Part shown: positions 9,826-21,470 of the stretch, one piece after another
Layout: each line of letters begins with the position of its first letter
Position numbering within the stretch: the stretch's first letter is position 1
Assembly (NCBI GenBank): GCA_023525975.1
Contig: CM042020.1
Coordinates: 14,190,001-14,254,000, forward strand
DNA from: Smallanthus sonchifolius
Lineage: Eukaryota > Streptophyta > Magnoliopsida > Asterales > Asteraceae
Length of the DNA: 64,000 nt
Reading direction: 5' to 3'
The notes under the pieces: generated by a model
Seen by the model: the letters and a program-made list of their open reading frames with translations, nothing else
What the model was told of the DNA's origin: nothing
Database searches by the model: none
Made by a program: the position numbers and the translations under genes

Positions 9826-11859
9826 CACACAAACACATACCTTGTCACTGCACCCTCATCAGGGTTATCCCCGTCGAGATACTCGTCATAAGCTCAGTTC
9901 TACCCTTGTTACAGGGCCCCGCCACTAAACATAGCGACACACTCGTCATATACGATGACTACCCGGCCACCCACATGGTGATTATATCATCTACCATACG
10001 GTGACTGACACATCACCACATAATGACTTCCAGATCACGCGTACAATGATGACCCCGAACGACTCCGTCCTCCACACCGCTGTTGACCATACACACGGGC
10101 AATAATGCAAGCACACAAAGCAACACATATATATACACATGACACTAACTGGACATGTACTACGACTCACCACCCTTTCCCGGATCACTTACGTGTGTAA
10201 ACCAACACATACATTTAGACGTGTCCTTTTTAACGTCTAGACATATTACCCAACTCTTTCCGAATGATTAATTATATGACACCCAAACACCATACTGAGT
10301 TCTAACCCGTATACACTATGGACACCCCCATAGACCTACGCTAACACAATACCCGATGTGTCACGAGGACAACGACACAATACACACAACATTAAACACA
10401 TGACGTTTAACAACATACTAGCATTTACTTGACTCGATAATGAACCTCGTACGGGTTCCCCTGCTAACTCTCCTTATATAACCATCACAGGTTTTACTAA
10501 ATTCCCAACTCACCCCGACAGACTCATAAGATGACACACACAGATCATCACAACTCTTGTTCACCCATCCTAGGGATCCCATAACGACCCTTAGCTTTAT
10601 TACTGCATAACGATCTCATAAAACACTTCATGTTTAAATCATAACTCGAAATACGTTCGTATAACAAAACATGTGAGTATGTACGGTAGCCCCAAAACGG
10701 TAAAACGTTTAAAAGAGGGGATTAGAAACTCACTGGTTATGCTGAGCCTCAGTTCCTGCTCGGCAACTCGTCCGTTCACGCTCGAAACCCAAACTTGTCA
10801 AACGTTCGATCACGTGATCAGAACACGTCCTAAACATACGTCGAGTAACGTTTAAAATATAATAGATAAATCTCGACGCTTGGTCTCATATATGGCTACT
10901 ACGTCTAGAAAACCACCCTAATCACGTCCTAAACTCTAGCTCTATGGACACACGGGTCGGATCATACTTGACCCATTTAAGGTCCATGCACTCGAGCCGT
11001 CCTCTCCCAGGCACTCTCGTACACATGCAGGCTCATGCAAAAACCCTAATTCGACGTGAACCCGCACCCAAGCTCACCCATGCACCACCACTGTGGCCGC
11101 ATGCCGTCCCCATGACCATCGCCTTGGCCCGCCGTTACCTCCGCAAATGCTGGCTGTCGTCGGCTATCCGCTGCACGCCCACAACCGTCTCCGCCTCACG
11201 TCGCCGTAGCACACCACCCCGTCACAGCAGCCTCATCGGCCATCACCTTCACTATCGAGCACCTCCTTAGTCCACTCCCTCTCTTTCTCTCCTTCGACAT
11301 CCGTCCACTACTCCACCCGGGTAACCACCGTGACCATGCTTGCCTTCGGTTAACACCACACATCTCCACTTAGCCACGACCCGTACCCTTTCGTCGTCAT
11401 CCTCGTCTCCTTTCTGCTTACCACGATCAAGACCCCAAAACCCTAATTGGGTTTTCAAACTAAAATGTAAACAACACACGTAATAAACATAAACGAGAAT
11501 TACCTTGGTTGTATGCGGAGTCTGTCGCTCGAAAACGTCATCGAACCACTCGTCGCCGGCCTTCAAACCTTCAGGGCCTCCCTCTCCCTTGCTTGCTGTC
11601 GTCGCGCACAACCTGGCTGAATGGCCTAGGGTTGGCGTGTAAGGTGGCTTTTAAATGGCCCCTTATTTCTGTTCCGGGTCCCTAAGTTTCCATCTCATTC
11701 GTTTCGATCCCAATTGAACGTAAAACGGCCTGCCACGTCTTTTAAAATCCACCTAATTACAATTTACCCGCCAAACTTTGCAACTCATTAAGTTACCATG
11801 GATTCGGGTCGCTCTCCGACCTGAATCGTTAGCTTTCGGATTTTTTTCGAGATATTACA

Positions 11860-12702
11860 CATGAAGAGAGAAAGGTCATGTTTGACTTTCTCAAGGCAAG
11901 AGGTGAGAGTGGAAAGAGGTTAGGTCCTATGAGTTTCATGAATCTTCAATCCCTCTATAGAAAAGTAAAAAGGGAAGAAGAGGATAGACTTAAGATGACA
12001 AATTAAACCAAGAGGGCTAGTACAACTGAAGAAGAAAGAAAAAGAAAGAAGCCCATAATAGAATCCTTGGTCCATCCTCCTTCTCTCCCACTTATTCCCT
12101 CTCCTAGACTTTCCTCAATCTCTCCCACGGTGTCCAAAGTATCTCACCAAGCTCCCTCTCAACTGCAGCCTCCTGAAAAGAAACCAAAACCTCTAACCAG
12201 CCCCACTGATTCAAGAAAGATTGTTTTATGGTTTTAAAGTGTCCAAGATGGGTGGTATGAAGTGTTCAGAGGAGAGAAAGAAAAGAAAAGATCAATCTAT
12301 ACATATGTTAATGAGGTGATGCAACTCCCAAATTCAGATCTACAAAGAATCCTTGAGCTGGGTGAAGAAGAAGAGCCTGACAATGATAGTGGGATACACC
12401 TCTTGCTAGTGATAAGACCTTATTTCAATCCTAGCAAAGAGGTTGTCATTGATGCCAAACCTATCCAAGCCCACTATCCTTTTTTCCAGTGGTCCTATAA
12501 TGCTGATAAAGATGAATATACCCTGATTGATGTCAAAGGAAATAAGATTAGGTGTTCCAAAAAGGCTATCTTCAGCATGCCAATGAGGGACATTAAATCC
12601 TTATCTGAAATTCCTATTGATAATCCCAGCAAGGACCCAAGGGGCTATGAGACTGCCAGGATCATCTTGAACATGCAGAAGCTTTATGATCAAAGGCAGT
12701 AA
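11860..12702 (+). pseudogene. Right part of the transposon-associated gene split at 582
   Basis: It starts in the second CATGA copy and stays in the frame of 1-582. It runs through TAA at 12,004-12,006 and TAA at 12,235-12,237 to the terminal TAA at 12,702. After a basic region and a Pro/Ser-rich linker (12,050-12,200) there is a globular domain with WYEVFRGEKEKKRSIYTY, then HYPFFQWSYNADKDEYTL and PMRDIKSLSEIPIDNP. I know the domain only as a repeat-linked protein type of unknown function. The whole gene is one frame with four nonsense codons and no frameshift. Confidence 0.6.
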
Positions 12703-13861
12703 AAAATTTGATAGCATCAGTCTATGGGAGTTTTTAGAAATAAAGAATGATGGCTACAAAATTCTCTAAGTGTGGATGCTGTTGACTCTACAATTTTGCC
12801 ACTGATGAAAGTTGTTGAGGATAAGTGCTTATGTTACGGATAGTTAATTTTGCTGCTGATCACCAACTATGCTGCGAATAGGCTTTATCTACTGAAGTCC
12901 AAAGTTGCTGCTGCTAGGCTTCTCAGCAGCATCTAACCTTGATAATGCTAAAAGGCAAATCATCAGCAGCTTTGACTTTACTACTGACATCTCCTACTGC
13001 AACACTGACACACCTATCAGCAGATGGAATGTTATTGGCGCAGATGATAAAAGACAATGCTCCTACTTCTGATCAATCTTGCAAAGATTCCTAAGAAGAC
13101 TTTTGTTCTGTAGTTGTCTTTTTGCTGCAATTGTCTTTTTGTTGTAAACCAATTGTAGTGTAGCTTTTCATCTGTACAAGATCAACGGTTTGTGTTTGAT
13201 CTGATCCTTAGAATCAAGGGTCTGTCTTGATTCTAAGTTTCTTTATATGTATTGTTTCTCTTCATTTGTAAGTGTGCTTCCTAAGAGTTTTCTCCGTAAC
13301 TTGTAAACATTGAAGAGTAATACAATTTGCATTTATCAGTATTTTCTTTGTTCCTTGTTGCATTGTATAGTTGTTATTGTTTCTGCCAATATCAACTAAA
13401 CAGACCATCTTGTAATATCTCGATCTACACGACCCACGAGATCTTAAGATCAAAAGACTCCGGCAATACGTTTGTGTTCTTGAAACACAATAAGAGATCA
13501 AACGACTCCGGCAACGAGTCTGCGATATGGAGTTGCAATGGGAGATGCGCACGGTGGAAACCGAGTCGAGCACCGTCGTCTAGGAGGAGGTGGTGAAGGA
13601 GAGCAGCATCCGCTTGGCTATCACCCACCCCGGTTCTCTCAACCAATCTATCCGGAGGGTGTGTCGGAAGACAAACACAAGTTTGATGAAGATGGGATGC
13701 ACCCTGATGAAGAGGAGTATTTATGAGTGCGACAAGCTGTTAGTGGAATTATCGTTCGAGAGGACGGACAAATGGAAGGAATCGATTCAACGGTTCCTTT
13801 AGGTAATTTTATTGAATTTTTGTATAAAGATGATGGTGTCACGATGGCTACTAGCGGTCGA
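12703..13861. other. Non-coding tail and unassigned DNA
   Basis: No coding signal I can support up to about 13,500. The T-rich stretch 13,090-13,400 looks like transcript 3' end or LTR sequence, but I could not find a paired copy. From 13,538 to 13,860 two short frames encode Gly/His- and acid-rich sequence leading into the gamma-adaptin fragment; their origin is not clear. Confidence 0.4.
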
Positions 13862-14156
13862 GATGAACGCCAAGAAGTTTTGGTGCTAGTCACTAGTTCA
13901 TTAAAGCAAGATCTTAACCATGCCAATCGTATAGCGAGGGACTGGCTCTTTGTGTATTGGGTAATATATCCGCGGCTGAAATGGCTTGTGATCTTGTACT
14001 TGTAGTTGAAAGTTTATTGCAATTTTGGGATACAATGTTCCAGAGAAAGCAGAATTATGCTCTTGGAGGATTATAAAGAAAGCCCTTAATCTTGCAAAGA
14101 ATTTTGTAATTCTTGTTGCTTCCTTACTTAAAGAAAATAAATCAATCAAGGAAATC
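13862..14156 (+). pseudogene. AP-1 complex gamma-adaptin fragment
   Basis: Three consecutive pieces in three frames match the N-terminal trunk of plant gamma-adaptin, a subunit of the clathrin adaptor AP-1 at the trans-Golgi. The first encodes DERQEVLVLVTSSLKQDLNH (frame of 13,862). The second encodes GLALCVLGNISAAEMACDL (frame of 13,933). The third encodes a block like LCS-RIIKK...NFVILVASLLKE (frame of 14,034). Pieces are collinear with the protein, and the two joins need frameshifts. Nothing of the remaining roughly 700 residues is present. It is a dead fragment, perhaps carried by a transposon. Confidence 0.75.
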
Positions 14157-14840
14157 TACCTAGATAATGATAGGAGTATCGACCCGAAGCATGCATGTTA
14201 GTTATTCGAGAGGGTCGTGATAACAGTGGGCAACAGACGAGTTGACATTCCTTTTGAACCCGGGTAGATTGCCTTTGAAGTTTTCAAGACTTGAGGTCGA
14301 GTTTTTTTTTCAACTTATGGAGTATGATGCAGGAGCATTGAATGACCCCTAGGTTTGAGGTAGAAGATTTGAATAAGAAGATTGCATGGGATTTGAGTTT
14401 ATCTACAAATTTGAATTGAACTCTTTAAATGCTCGTTTTTTATGATTGTAAAAAGGAGGATGTTAATTGAATTTTATTTTAATAATAGACATTTGAGGTT
14501 CGTTGTAACTTTTGAGTATAAATTAAGTTCGAGCCATTTGATTGTTTCCGGTTCTCCATCATTAAGTTTATAACTCTTTCCACTTAAAGAAAATAAGTTA
14601 ATTTTTATTACCCTTAAAAGAATCCCAAACCTAAGTTTTATAAAAATTATTATACTTTTTATTTTATTTTTTTAATTTAAGAGGTATTTTAATTTTAATG
14701 CGTATAAAGTTGTTCTCTTTTTAGTTCCAAATAGAGTAGCCGTTGTGATAATCAAAACTTCACAAAATAGATCACTAAAAGATGTAACATAAAGCTTTCA
14801 AAAATTTATTTAAAATCGTAGTCTTTCTTCATAAAGATTA
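14157..14840. other. AT-rich intergenic DNA
   Basis: I see no gene. A short broken frame near 14,190-14,420 has no family I recognise; the rest is A/T runs. Confidence 0.5.
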
Positions 14841-15015
14841 AGGGGTTGTTTGACAAGTGCTGAACCATTAAAATGTTTAAATGGTTCAGCATGGTTTTTG
14901 AGCTGAACCATTAAAATGCTGGATGAACTATTAAGAGTTGGGCTTTTAGCGAAACAAACACCCCTTACCTCTGAATCGGTCAAAGGTACCCTATTAACGA
15001 AATCAAACAACCCCT
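14841..15015. mobile_element. MITE (about 175 bp)
   Basis: Terminal inverted repeats AGGGGTTGTTTGA (14,841-14,853) and its complement (15,003-15,015) are perfect over 13 bp. Inside, GCTGAACCATTAAAATG is repeated in several orientations. No clean target duplication is visible. It may be hAT- or Harbinger-related. Confidence 0.65.
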
Positions 15016-15638
15016 AAGTTATATATAACTTTTCATATAACATATAGTTAAAAATTTAAGGTGTTAATAACCATACGGATATTATATATACTAAAAAAAA
15101 CAATCTAACAATGAACAATAACTTCTTTTATTATTATTTTAGTTAAATAAAAAACATTAAAATTAACCACAGAACCAAAGGTGGCTCAACGTTTTACGCC
15201 ATCCTCCCTGAATCATACAAGCTCGTCAAACATAAGGGTATAACTAACCAACTAACTAACTCCCTCCCTCCCGCATTACGAAAGCTCTTGACTATTATTA
15301 AAAAAACGTTAACCAAACATTCAAAGCATTCATTATATATAACAAAATTTAAATAATAACTCAAAATCAATATCAGTTCTAGGGGCGAATATCACTCCTA
15401 GGGGCGAAGAAGTTAGAACCACTAATAAATTACTCAATGTTGCTTCATTAAAAACTCAAATTGAACCGAGCTCAAGTCAAACTGGAGCTCATCTGATAAT
15501 AAAAGAAACCTCAAGCTCGAGTTTCATATACCGAGTTTGATTTGATATGCGAGTATAATCGACTCCATTTTAGTAAATACTATTTATATAATTACATAAT
15601 AAATATTATTATATACAATTATGTTATTTTAATAATAA
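15016..15638. other. AT-rich intergenic DNA
   Basis: No gene seen. It holds a short direct repeat (GGGGCGAA motif twice at 15,380-15,408) and AT-rich stretches. Confidence 0.5.
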
Positions 15639-16081
15639 CTAGTTTAGATCCTGTTTCTACACACGGGGTGAAAACTGAAAAATATCAATATATAAAAATT
15701 TTAAATCTTTGTGTATATATTTTACAAGTGTAAAAATATATTATATATACTAAGGATAAAAAAACAAACTCAAAATATGTAAAAATTAATATACAATTGG
15801 GTTTTTGAAAATACGTTAATTAGTATTTAATATAATTTGACTTTCATTTATTTTTTGATTGAAATAAAAGTTACATAATTAAATTTCAAAGTTTCTTATA
15901 ATAAAAGATAATTTAAAATTAATGTGTTTTATTAGTATAATTAGTATTTTCTTTAAATATATATTATTATTAAAAATAGAAATGTATTAAATAGAAGAGA
16001 GAGACGGGGAAAAAATGGTGAGAATGAATATGGAGGCGACATGTGACACTAAAAAAACCTTTATTTATTATATAGTAAAGA
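15639..16081 (-). mobile_element. Short non-autonomous Helitron
   Basis: On the minus strand the element starts TCTTTACTATATAATAAA at 16,081 and ends AAACTAG at 15,639. It lies between an A and a T, the Helitron insertion rule. A degenerate hairpin (CCTGT...ACGGG) lies about 10 bases inside the 3' end. Length is 443 bp and no Rep/helicase coding is present. Confidence 0.7.
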
Positions 16082-16093
16082 TTAGAAATAAAT

Positions 16094-16098
<5 letters not shown>

Positions 16099-16126
<28 letters not shown>
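16099..16126. repeat. TA microsatellite
   Basis: Uninterrupted TA dinucleotides next to the Helitron end. Confidence 0.9.
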
Positions 16127-16132
<6 letters not shown>

Positions 16133-18205
16133 CATAAAAAATAATTAGTTAACAATTGTCGAGCCTGAATTTATAAAATTAATTACCAGTGGAACTTAAT
16201 ATTTAAAACCATGTATTATGGTCTGTGAGTGAGAGAGATGAGGGTGTCACTTCGACTCACGATCATGGAAACACCACGCCCCCATCATTGACCGGGCCGT
16301 GAGCGGTGGCACCGTGGGCGGTGTCACGTCGTAAAAGCAAAATGCAGATCTTCAACAAACCAATTATCCTTTGACCCCTAAGCATATATTTTTTTTAATT
16401 TTTATTATAATATTGCATTTATAATAAAGTTTTTCTTTAATAACTTGTATTTGTTAGCTTTTATAAAAAAAAACGAAATACACCACTTTGTTTATTTTTT
16501 GTTTTATGAATATCCCGATATAAATTTTAACAAAAACGAATTGTTTAAAAAAAGTAGTTTTGGTCTCGTAAGTGGGTTTAACAAGTGCTTGGATCCACAT
16601 TTCGGACAATAAGTAATTAATTAATATTATTTTTAAGAAATACTAATAAAATGCATTAAAATTTTTAAAAAAGTCCACTCACCTCACCCCTCACTAAATC
16701 ATTACATATGTTTAGTGAGTGTGATGAGAAAAACCTCCTGCCTAGGTGACATATTTTCCCCTTTTACTTGACCATACACGGTCTAAGTATAAAACTTAAA
16801 TAAATACTGACCTTAAGCTTTTTTTTTTTTAATTTAAACGAGCTAAAACTCAAACTTTAACCCCGAGCTCTTGTGTGTTTACTGTTTAGAACCCTTGATC
16901 TCATAAGCCCTTAGCATATGACATGTGCACATATCTGAAAATGAAAGTGACAATTTGACAAGGAGTCTATTTATACACCTAGAACTTTAATTATTTAAGA
17001 TGGTGATTATTTATTTTATAAATAATTATGGTACATAAAATTTCAATGAAATTAGATTGGTTATGTTATCTAAAACATAAGTCCATAATCTTGTGATCTA
17101 GTGACATTAATGATTACCCTTTATAAAATAGTCTAGGTTAAATCCTGGGAGTACAGAACATTAAGTATTTATATCTCGTGTCATTTATACATATTTTGAT
17201 CAACAACATGCCACATGATAAAAATAACTTTTAGTTTTAGAAAAAAAATATATATATATTTGATAAAGTGACAAAAAGATATTAGGTGTTTCAAAGTAAC
17301 GTCGGTTATTACCATTCAACATATTTCTTTTTAAATTGATATAACTACATAAAATAAATTGTTTTCCTTTGAATTTTGTTGTGAGATTTTATTTTTATTT
17401 ATTTTAAGGTTTAAAAATAAAACCCGTAAGAGAGTTATTGGTCATGTTTGAATTAAGATGAGTTTTAAAAAGCTCATAAAACAAAAGGTCTTTAAAATTT
17501 AAATTCAACTACAATTTTACATTTTAAGAACGTGTGACCGAATCCATTGTTCATCATATCAAGTCATATAAAGCAGTCATTTAATACAATAAACCGAAAA
17601 CCGAAGATCCAATAATTATAAAATTCTAATACATTGAATTGAAATGATGTGTATGTTGATTTAAATGTGAAGTATGGGTGCGTACAATGTATAGGAATGA
17701 AGAAATCACATATACGTTTAATCACATGGGCTATTCTATGACCATCGGGGATAGTGAGATGGCCATCGGGGGGTGGCGACAACACTGCCCCCTCCCAGCG
17801 GCGCCGCACAAATTGCAGGAGTGCGAGGGATTTTCACCGCACCTCCACCCTCTCTCGCCACACCATTTTTATAATGTTTATGGTATTTGTACTGTTGTAC
17901 AACGGTTACAAATAAAAAAAATATTTTTTATTTAAAAAAATCACATTTATCTCCTATATAAATATCACTTTAACAATTAACATTTTCACACAACAATCTT
18001 CAATATCTATATCTTTTTTGCATTCTAAAAAAATTGAAGATGGTTTCATCATCAAGCGAGGACAAGCAATTTTAATCCAAATAATCGTAGCTACGGCCGC
18101 AATTTTATGGAGGAGAGTGGTGATATATCGATGAGGTGGCGAAAGATAGTGAAAAGTGATAGACGACCATAATGCATGGTCTAAATTTAGGCACATCTAA
18201 ACATG
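16127..18205. other. AT-rich intergenic DNA with MITE-like GC-rich islands
   Basis: No supported gene. GC-rich islands at 16,230-16,330 (CACCACGCCC, GTGGGCGGTG), 16,670-16,790 (ending ACACGGTCTAAG) and 17,730-17,870 (GGCGGTG-type) resemble MITE ends. The ACACGGTCTAA motif recurs at 58,977. A short frame at 17,678-17,935 overlaps an island and is not convincing. Confidence 0.45.
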
Positions 18206-18430
18206 TGTTTGGTTAGTTTCTTGAATCACTATAAGAAGGGGTTTAATTACAACATGGAATGAGAATGAGTATGAGTTTAAGTTTCATACCTTGAATTTGA
18301 AGTTTGGTTAATTGATGAGATTAGACATAAAGAGAGAAAGAAGATGAGGGAATGAATTACACACACTTTGGACATTTTGGGTCTGTAGGTTTGATTCCCA
18401 TATTTTGATTCCTTATTTCTTAACCAAACA
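18206..18430. mobile_element. Candidate MITE
   Basis: TGTTTGGTTA at 18,206 and TAACCAAACA at 18,421 are inverted, enclosing repeated GAATGAGAATGAG-like sequence. Target duplication not resolved. Confidence 0.4.
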
Positions 18431-19727
18431 AGTTTCATAAGTGTCAAATTTCATTCTTTCATTCATCAACTACAGGTTCATTCATCAACTAAAAATAACC
18501 TAAATTCATAAGTGAGACGAGTTTAAAATCTATTTTTCACTCTTATTCCATTATATTATTACAATTATCTCTATAATGAATCCTGACTAAAAAACAAAAA
18601 TACTCTTCATGATGAATATGGGAGTAAAATACAAAATGGCAAATATATCATTTCACATTATTAGTATATATATGTGTGTATGTCCCTCCTATAATGTAAA
18701 ATTGTTAGGGTGTACCATACCTATTTGAAAGGGACATCTCTTTGAAGCACCAGCTATATCATATGCTTATAGTGGAGAAACACATTACAAAGATATTATT
18801 CTCTTTTCTAAACTTTTCAATCAAATATTATTCTTACAATGATTTTTATTTATAAACTATCATAAAACAAGGACAGTTTACTTGTGTTTTATTAGAGGAA
18901 TCAAAAATATTAATTTCTTAACAAAATAATTTAATAAAGTTTGGATCGAGCTTAAACGAGTTTAAATTTAAACTCATACCTAAATTAAAGCTTATCTAAT
19001 AAACAAAGATTCCTATTGTGAGATTCTTTAAACTTGTTTGGTTAAAAAAGTCTATTATTTATATATTTATATAGTTATTTAATATTGTTGGTTCAAAGAC
19101 GAGTATGTAAGGTATTTCATATACTAATATTCGAAGCTTGCCCTTAGGAAGCCTATGACAAGCTTCATGTTACAAAGTACAATGTAATACTATTTAAACT
19201 TGAGGGAAAGTACAGAGGGGAGGAAATGAAACGAGAGTATTCTCGGATCCAGGATGTACTTGTTGAGCGGGTGTCATCTATTTATAGCCGCTCTCCTATC
19301 TTCGCCTTTCTCCAAGGGGAGGCCGTGTCCTTCCCAAAGGAGGAATGTCTACACCATGCCTTTCTATGTTTTCTTCTCGGTAGTCGCTTCTTTTCTCTAA
19401 AAGGGAAACCCTTTTACTTTGGTTTCCAAGGTGATAACGACCCTTCATCTTTTGTCCCTTTGCCTAATTCATCCCTTTTGTTTGTGGTGTAGGGTTGGAC
19501 TTAGGTTTTGTTAGGTTGTCTCGGTTGTCGCATTTTATTTTTCGTGCAAGGACTTTTTCTGTCTCTGGTGTTGATTTTGTTACGGCTGGAGAAGACATGA
19601 GGGGTGGGGTTGACCCTCCATTCATTATCAAATATAATAATATAAATAGAATAAATATTATTATTATTATACATAGAATTATGATAAACATAATACAATA
19701 TATATTATGTTGATATATAAAATTAAA
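18431..19727. other. Intergenic DNA with one unassigned frame
   Basis: Mostly AT-rich. A more balanced stretch at 19,200-19,620 contains an 88-codon frame (19,226-19,492) rich in Phe and Leu with no domain I recognise. It looks like LTR or relic sequence rather than a gene. Confidence 0.4.
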
Positions 19728-20365
19728 CTAGGTGGCTGGTTTCCCCACCCGCGCATTGCGTCTGGGTACCACGTGTGCAAAGCATGTTGCGGCTACGGTA
19801 GGCTGATACCGAATATCAAAATGCAGATAAAAATGGACATAACGGCCGTCACTGCGTCAAAAAATGAGATGTTTTAAATAAAGTTTGAATTATGGTAAAC
19901 TAAAAAGAAAATTTAAACGTTAATAAAAGTGAAACGCAAAATTAAAATATTAAAGAAATGAAAAACTAGAATTTTAAATAAATTTTGAATAACGATAAAC
20001 TTAAAAAAGAAATCTAAACGTTAATAAAAACTAAAATATCAAAGAAACGAGAAAACCAAACTAGATTTTGAATAAAATTTATACCGAGACATAGATAAAA
20101 ATAAACACAAAACTCAAAACTTGAAGGATCTAGGGTGTTTAAATGAAACATGAGGGACCATTTATGTCATTTGCATACTTCATAGGAGTTACGTGAAAAT
20201 GCCAAAAAAATGGTTAGACTAAAATAAAACATGAGGGACTATTTCAGTCAGTTTCATAATTCAGATGAGTTATATGAAAATACCAAAAAAGTTGTTGATA
20301 GGAAAAAAAACTTAAAAAAATTGAAGTTATTGTTCCTCGGCGTTCTCTAATTATATAGTATATAA
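19728..20365 (-). mobile_element. Candidate Helitron-like repeat
   Basis: The left end CTAGGTGG preceded by A, with a GCGCATTGCG hairpin region, mirrors a Helitron 3' end on the minus strand. The right end near 20,365 has TATATAGTATATA, like the 5' end of the 15,639 element. Internal text (AACGGCCGTCACTGCGTC) is shared with the element at 23,912. The 5' TC is not clean. Confidence 0.45.
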
Positions 20366-20448
20366 TTATTAATATATAATAATAATTATTATAATAAATT
20401 ATTTTCGAAGGGTGTTATAGATACACATGAAATTGTTATTCGCACAAA

Positions 20449-20641
20449 CCCAATACGGGTTGTATTGCACCATACGATCTGTATTCCCCTTAGTCGAATG
20501 ACAAAAGCTGTCGCACTTAACATCAGTCATTCATGTCCAATTACAGGCCGTATACTACAATACAAACTAATGTTATACGGGTCGTAGTGTGCGATACAAT
20601 CCTGATGATGTTACATACGGGTCGTACTGTACCATACGACC
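20449..20641. repeat. Repeated imperfect palindromes (ATACGGGTCGTA family)
   Basis: Hairpin-like units at about 20,449-20,484, 20,545-20,605 and 20,617-20,652. Arms are variants of ATACGGGTCGTA and its complement, separated by 7-8 bases such as CTGTACC. No function known to me. Confidence 0.6.
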
Positions 20642-20659
20642 CATATTAATGATTTTTTT

Positions 20660-21236
20660 TTTAAATTATTTGAAGCCATGAAACCAAGAAATCAAAATAA
20701 CAAGTCTATCAATTTATTTTAAACCCTTAAGAGATGGCTCTGGTGAGATTCATTCGAGATCTTTCACAGTGTTTTATGCTTCTTGCTTGTTTAGATCTCT
20801 ACCTTTTCTAATACCTAGAATAACTAAGATCGAAAACGCAGTTGTACTTTATGCAGGCTATTTCATTTATAAATGCTTCACTATACGTTAAAATCTCTAC
20901 TAGTTTCTTCGTTTTCGTATTCCCTACTAATTTCTTCGTTTACGTTAAAATCAATACTATTTTCACTTGTAATTTCTTCGTCATGCTTATGTTAAAATCC
21001 CTACCATTCTACCTTCATAGCTTTTCTATTACGTGAGAAGCTCGTGTGTCCTATTGTTACCTTACATGCATCTCTGTTGTTGTAGTGCTTGTGAAGGTCT
21101 ATTGATGTTTTGTCATGTTTGTGAAACTGTAAAAAATGAAAGCTTGGAGGTTTTCTTTGGTCCTACTAATTAGTTTTATTGAATGTCAGATACGAATTTG
21201 TTAACTTCACAACATGTGAAATAGCCTGATTGAGGT
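20660..21236. other. Intergenic DNA
   Basis: AT-rich with a loose tandem repetition of TTTCTTCGTTTTCGT-like sequence at 20,895-20,985. No gene seen. Confidence 0.45.
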
Positions 21237-21465
21237 TCAGGGGTAAAGGTGATAAAGTGTATGCATGTGAAGTGCATCAGATTCTATGAGAGGTTCTTCT
21301 ACATCATCAAATAAATTTGCATATTGTCTTTCACATGTAGATTGGTCGAACACCAAACAGTCAAACACCATGATTCCTTGATGTGTGAACATAGTAAAGT
21401 CAAACTGTTCCACTTCATTATCTATCACAAACTTCCTCCAACCGTCACCAAAAGATGAGAGTTAT
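21237..21465 (-). pseudogene. B3 DNA-binding domain fragment
   Basis: The minus strand encodes SSFGDGWRKFVIDNEVEQFD, then MVFDCLVFDQSTCERQY. This matches the C-terminal half of a plant B3 domain: a GW..F turn, a D-F-F strand and an FD.S.CE..Y end, closest in style to REM-type B3 proteins. B3 proteins bind DNA in the nucleus. The N-terminal half is missing: a stop lies at about 21,464-21,466 and tandem repeats take over. A short acidic tail follows to a stop at 21,237. Confidence 0.7.
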
Positions 21466-21470
21466 CGTAA

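Larger units (their letters stand above)
583..11859 (-). mobile_element. Chromovirus-type solo LTR (about 2.77 kb), interrupted by element A
   Basis: The insertion runs from TGTAAGGTCCC at 583 to GATATTACA at 11,859. It is flanked by a perfect 5-bp duplication CATGA (578-582 and 11,860-11,864). The ends form the inverted pair TGTAA/TTACA. No second LTR copy and no pol domain occur inside once element A (1,319-9,825) is set aside, so 583-1,318 plus 9,826-11,859 fit a solo LTR. Read on the minus strand it begins TGTAATATCTCGAAAAA, close to the TGTAACACCTCGAATTTTT start of the solo LTR at 24,729, hence the minus orientation. A TATA-like ATTTAAAAG lies near 11,651-11,660 on the minus strand. Open frames inside it, such as 11,267-11,611, show no recognisable domain. 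Confidence 0.8.

Noticed and set aside
11267..11611. 114-codon minus-strand frame as a host gene
   Set aside because: It lies within the solo LTR downstream of its TATA-like box and has no recognisable domain.
13727..14005. 92-codon frame as an RNase H-type domain
   Set aside because: Its second half is better explained as gamma-adaptin homology and the first half lacks the acidic catalytic pattern.
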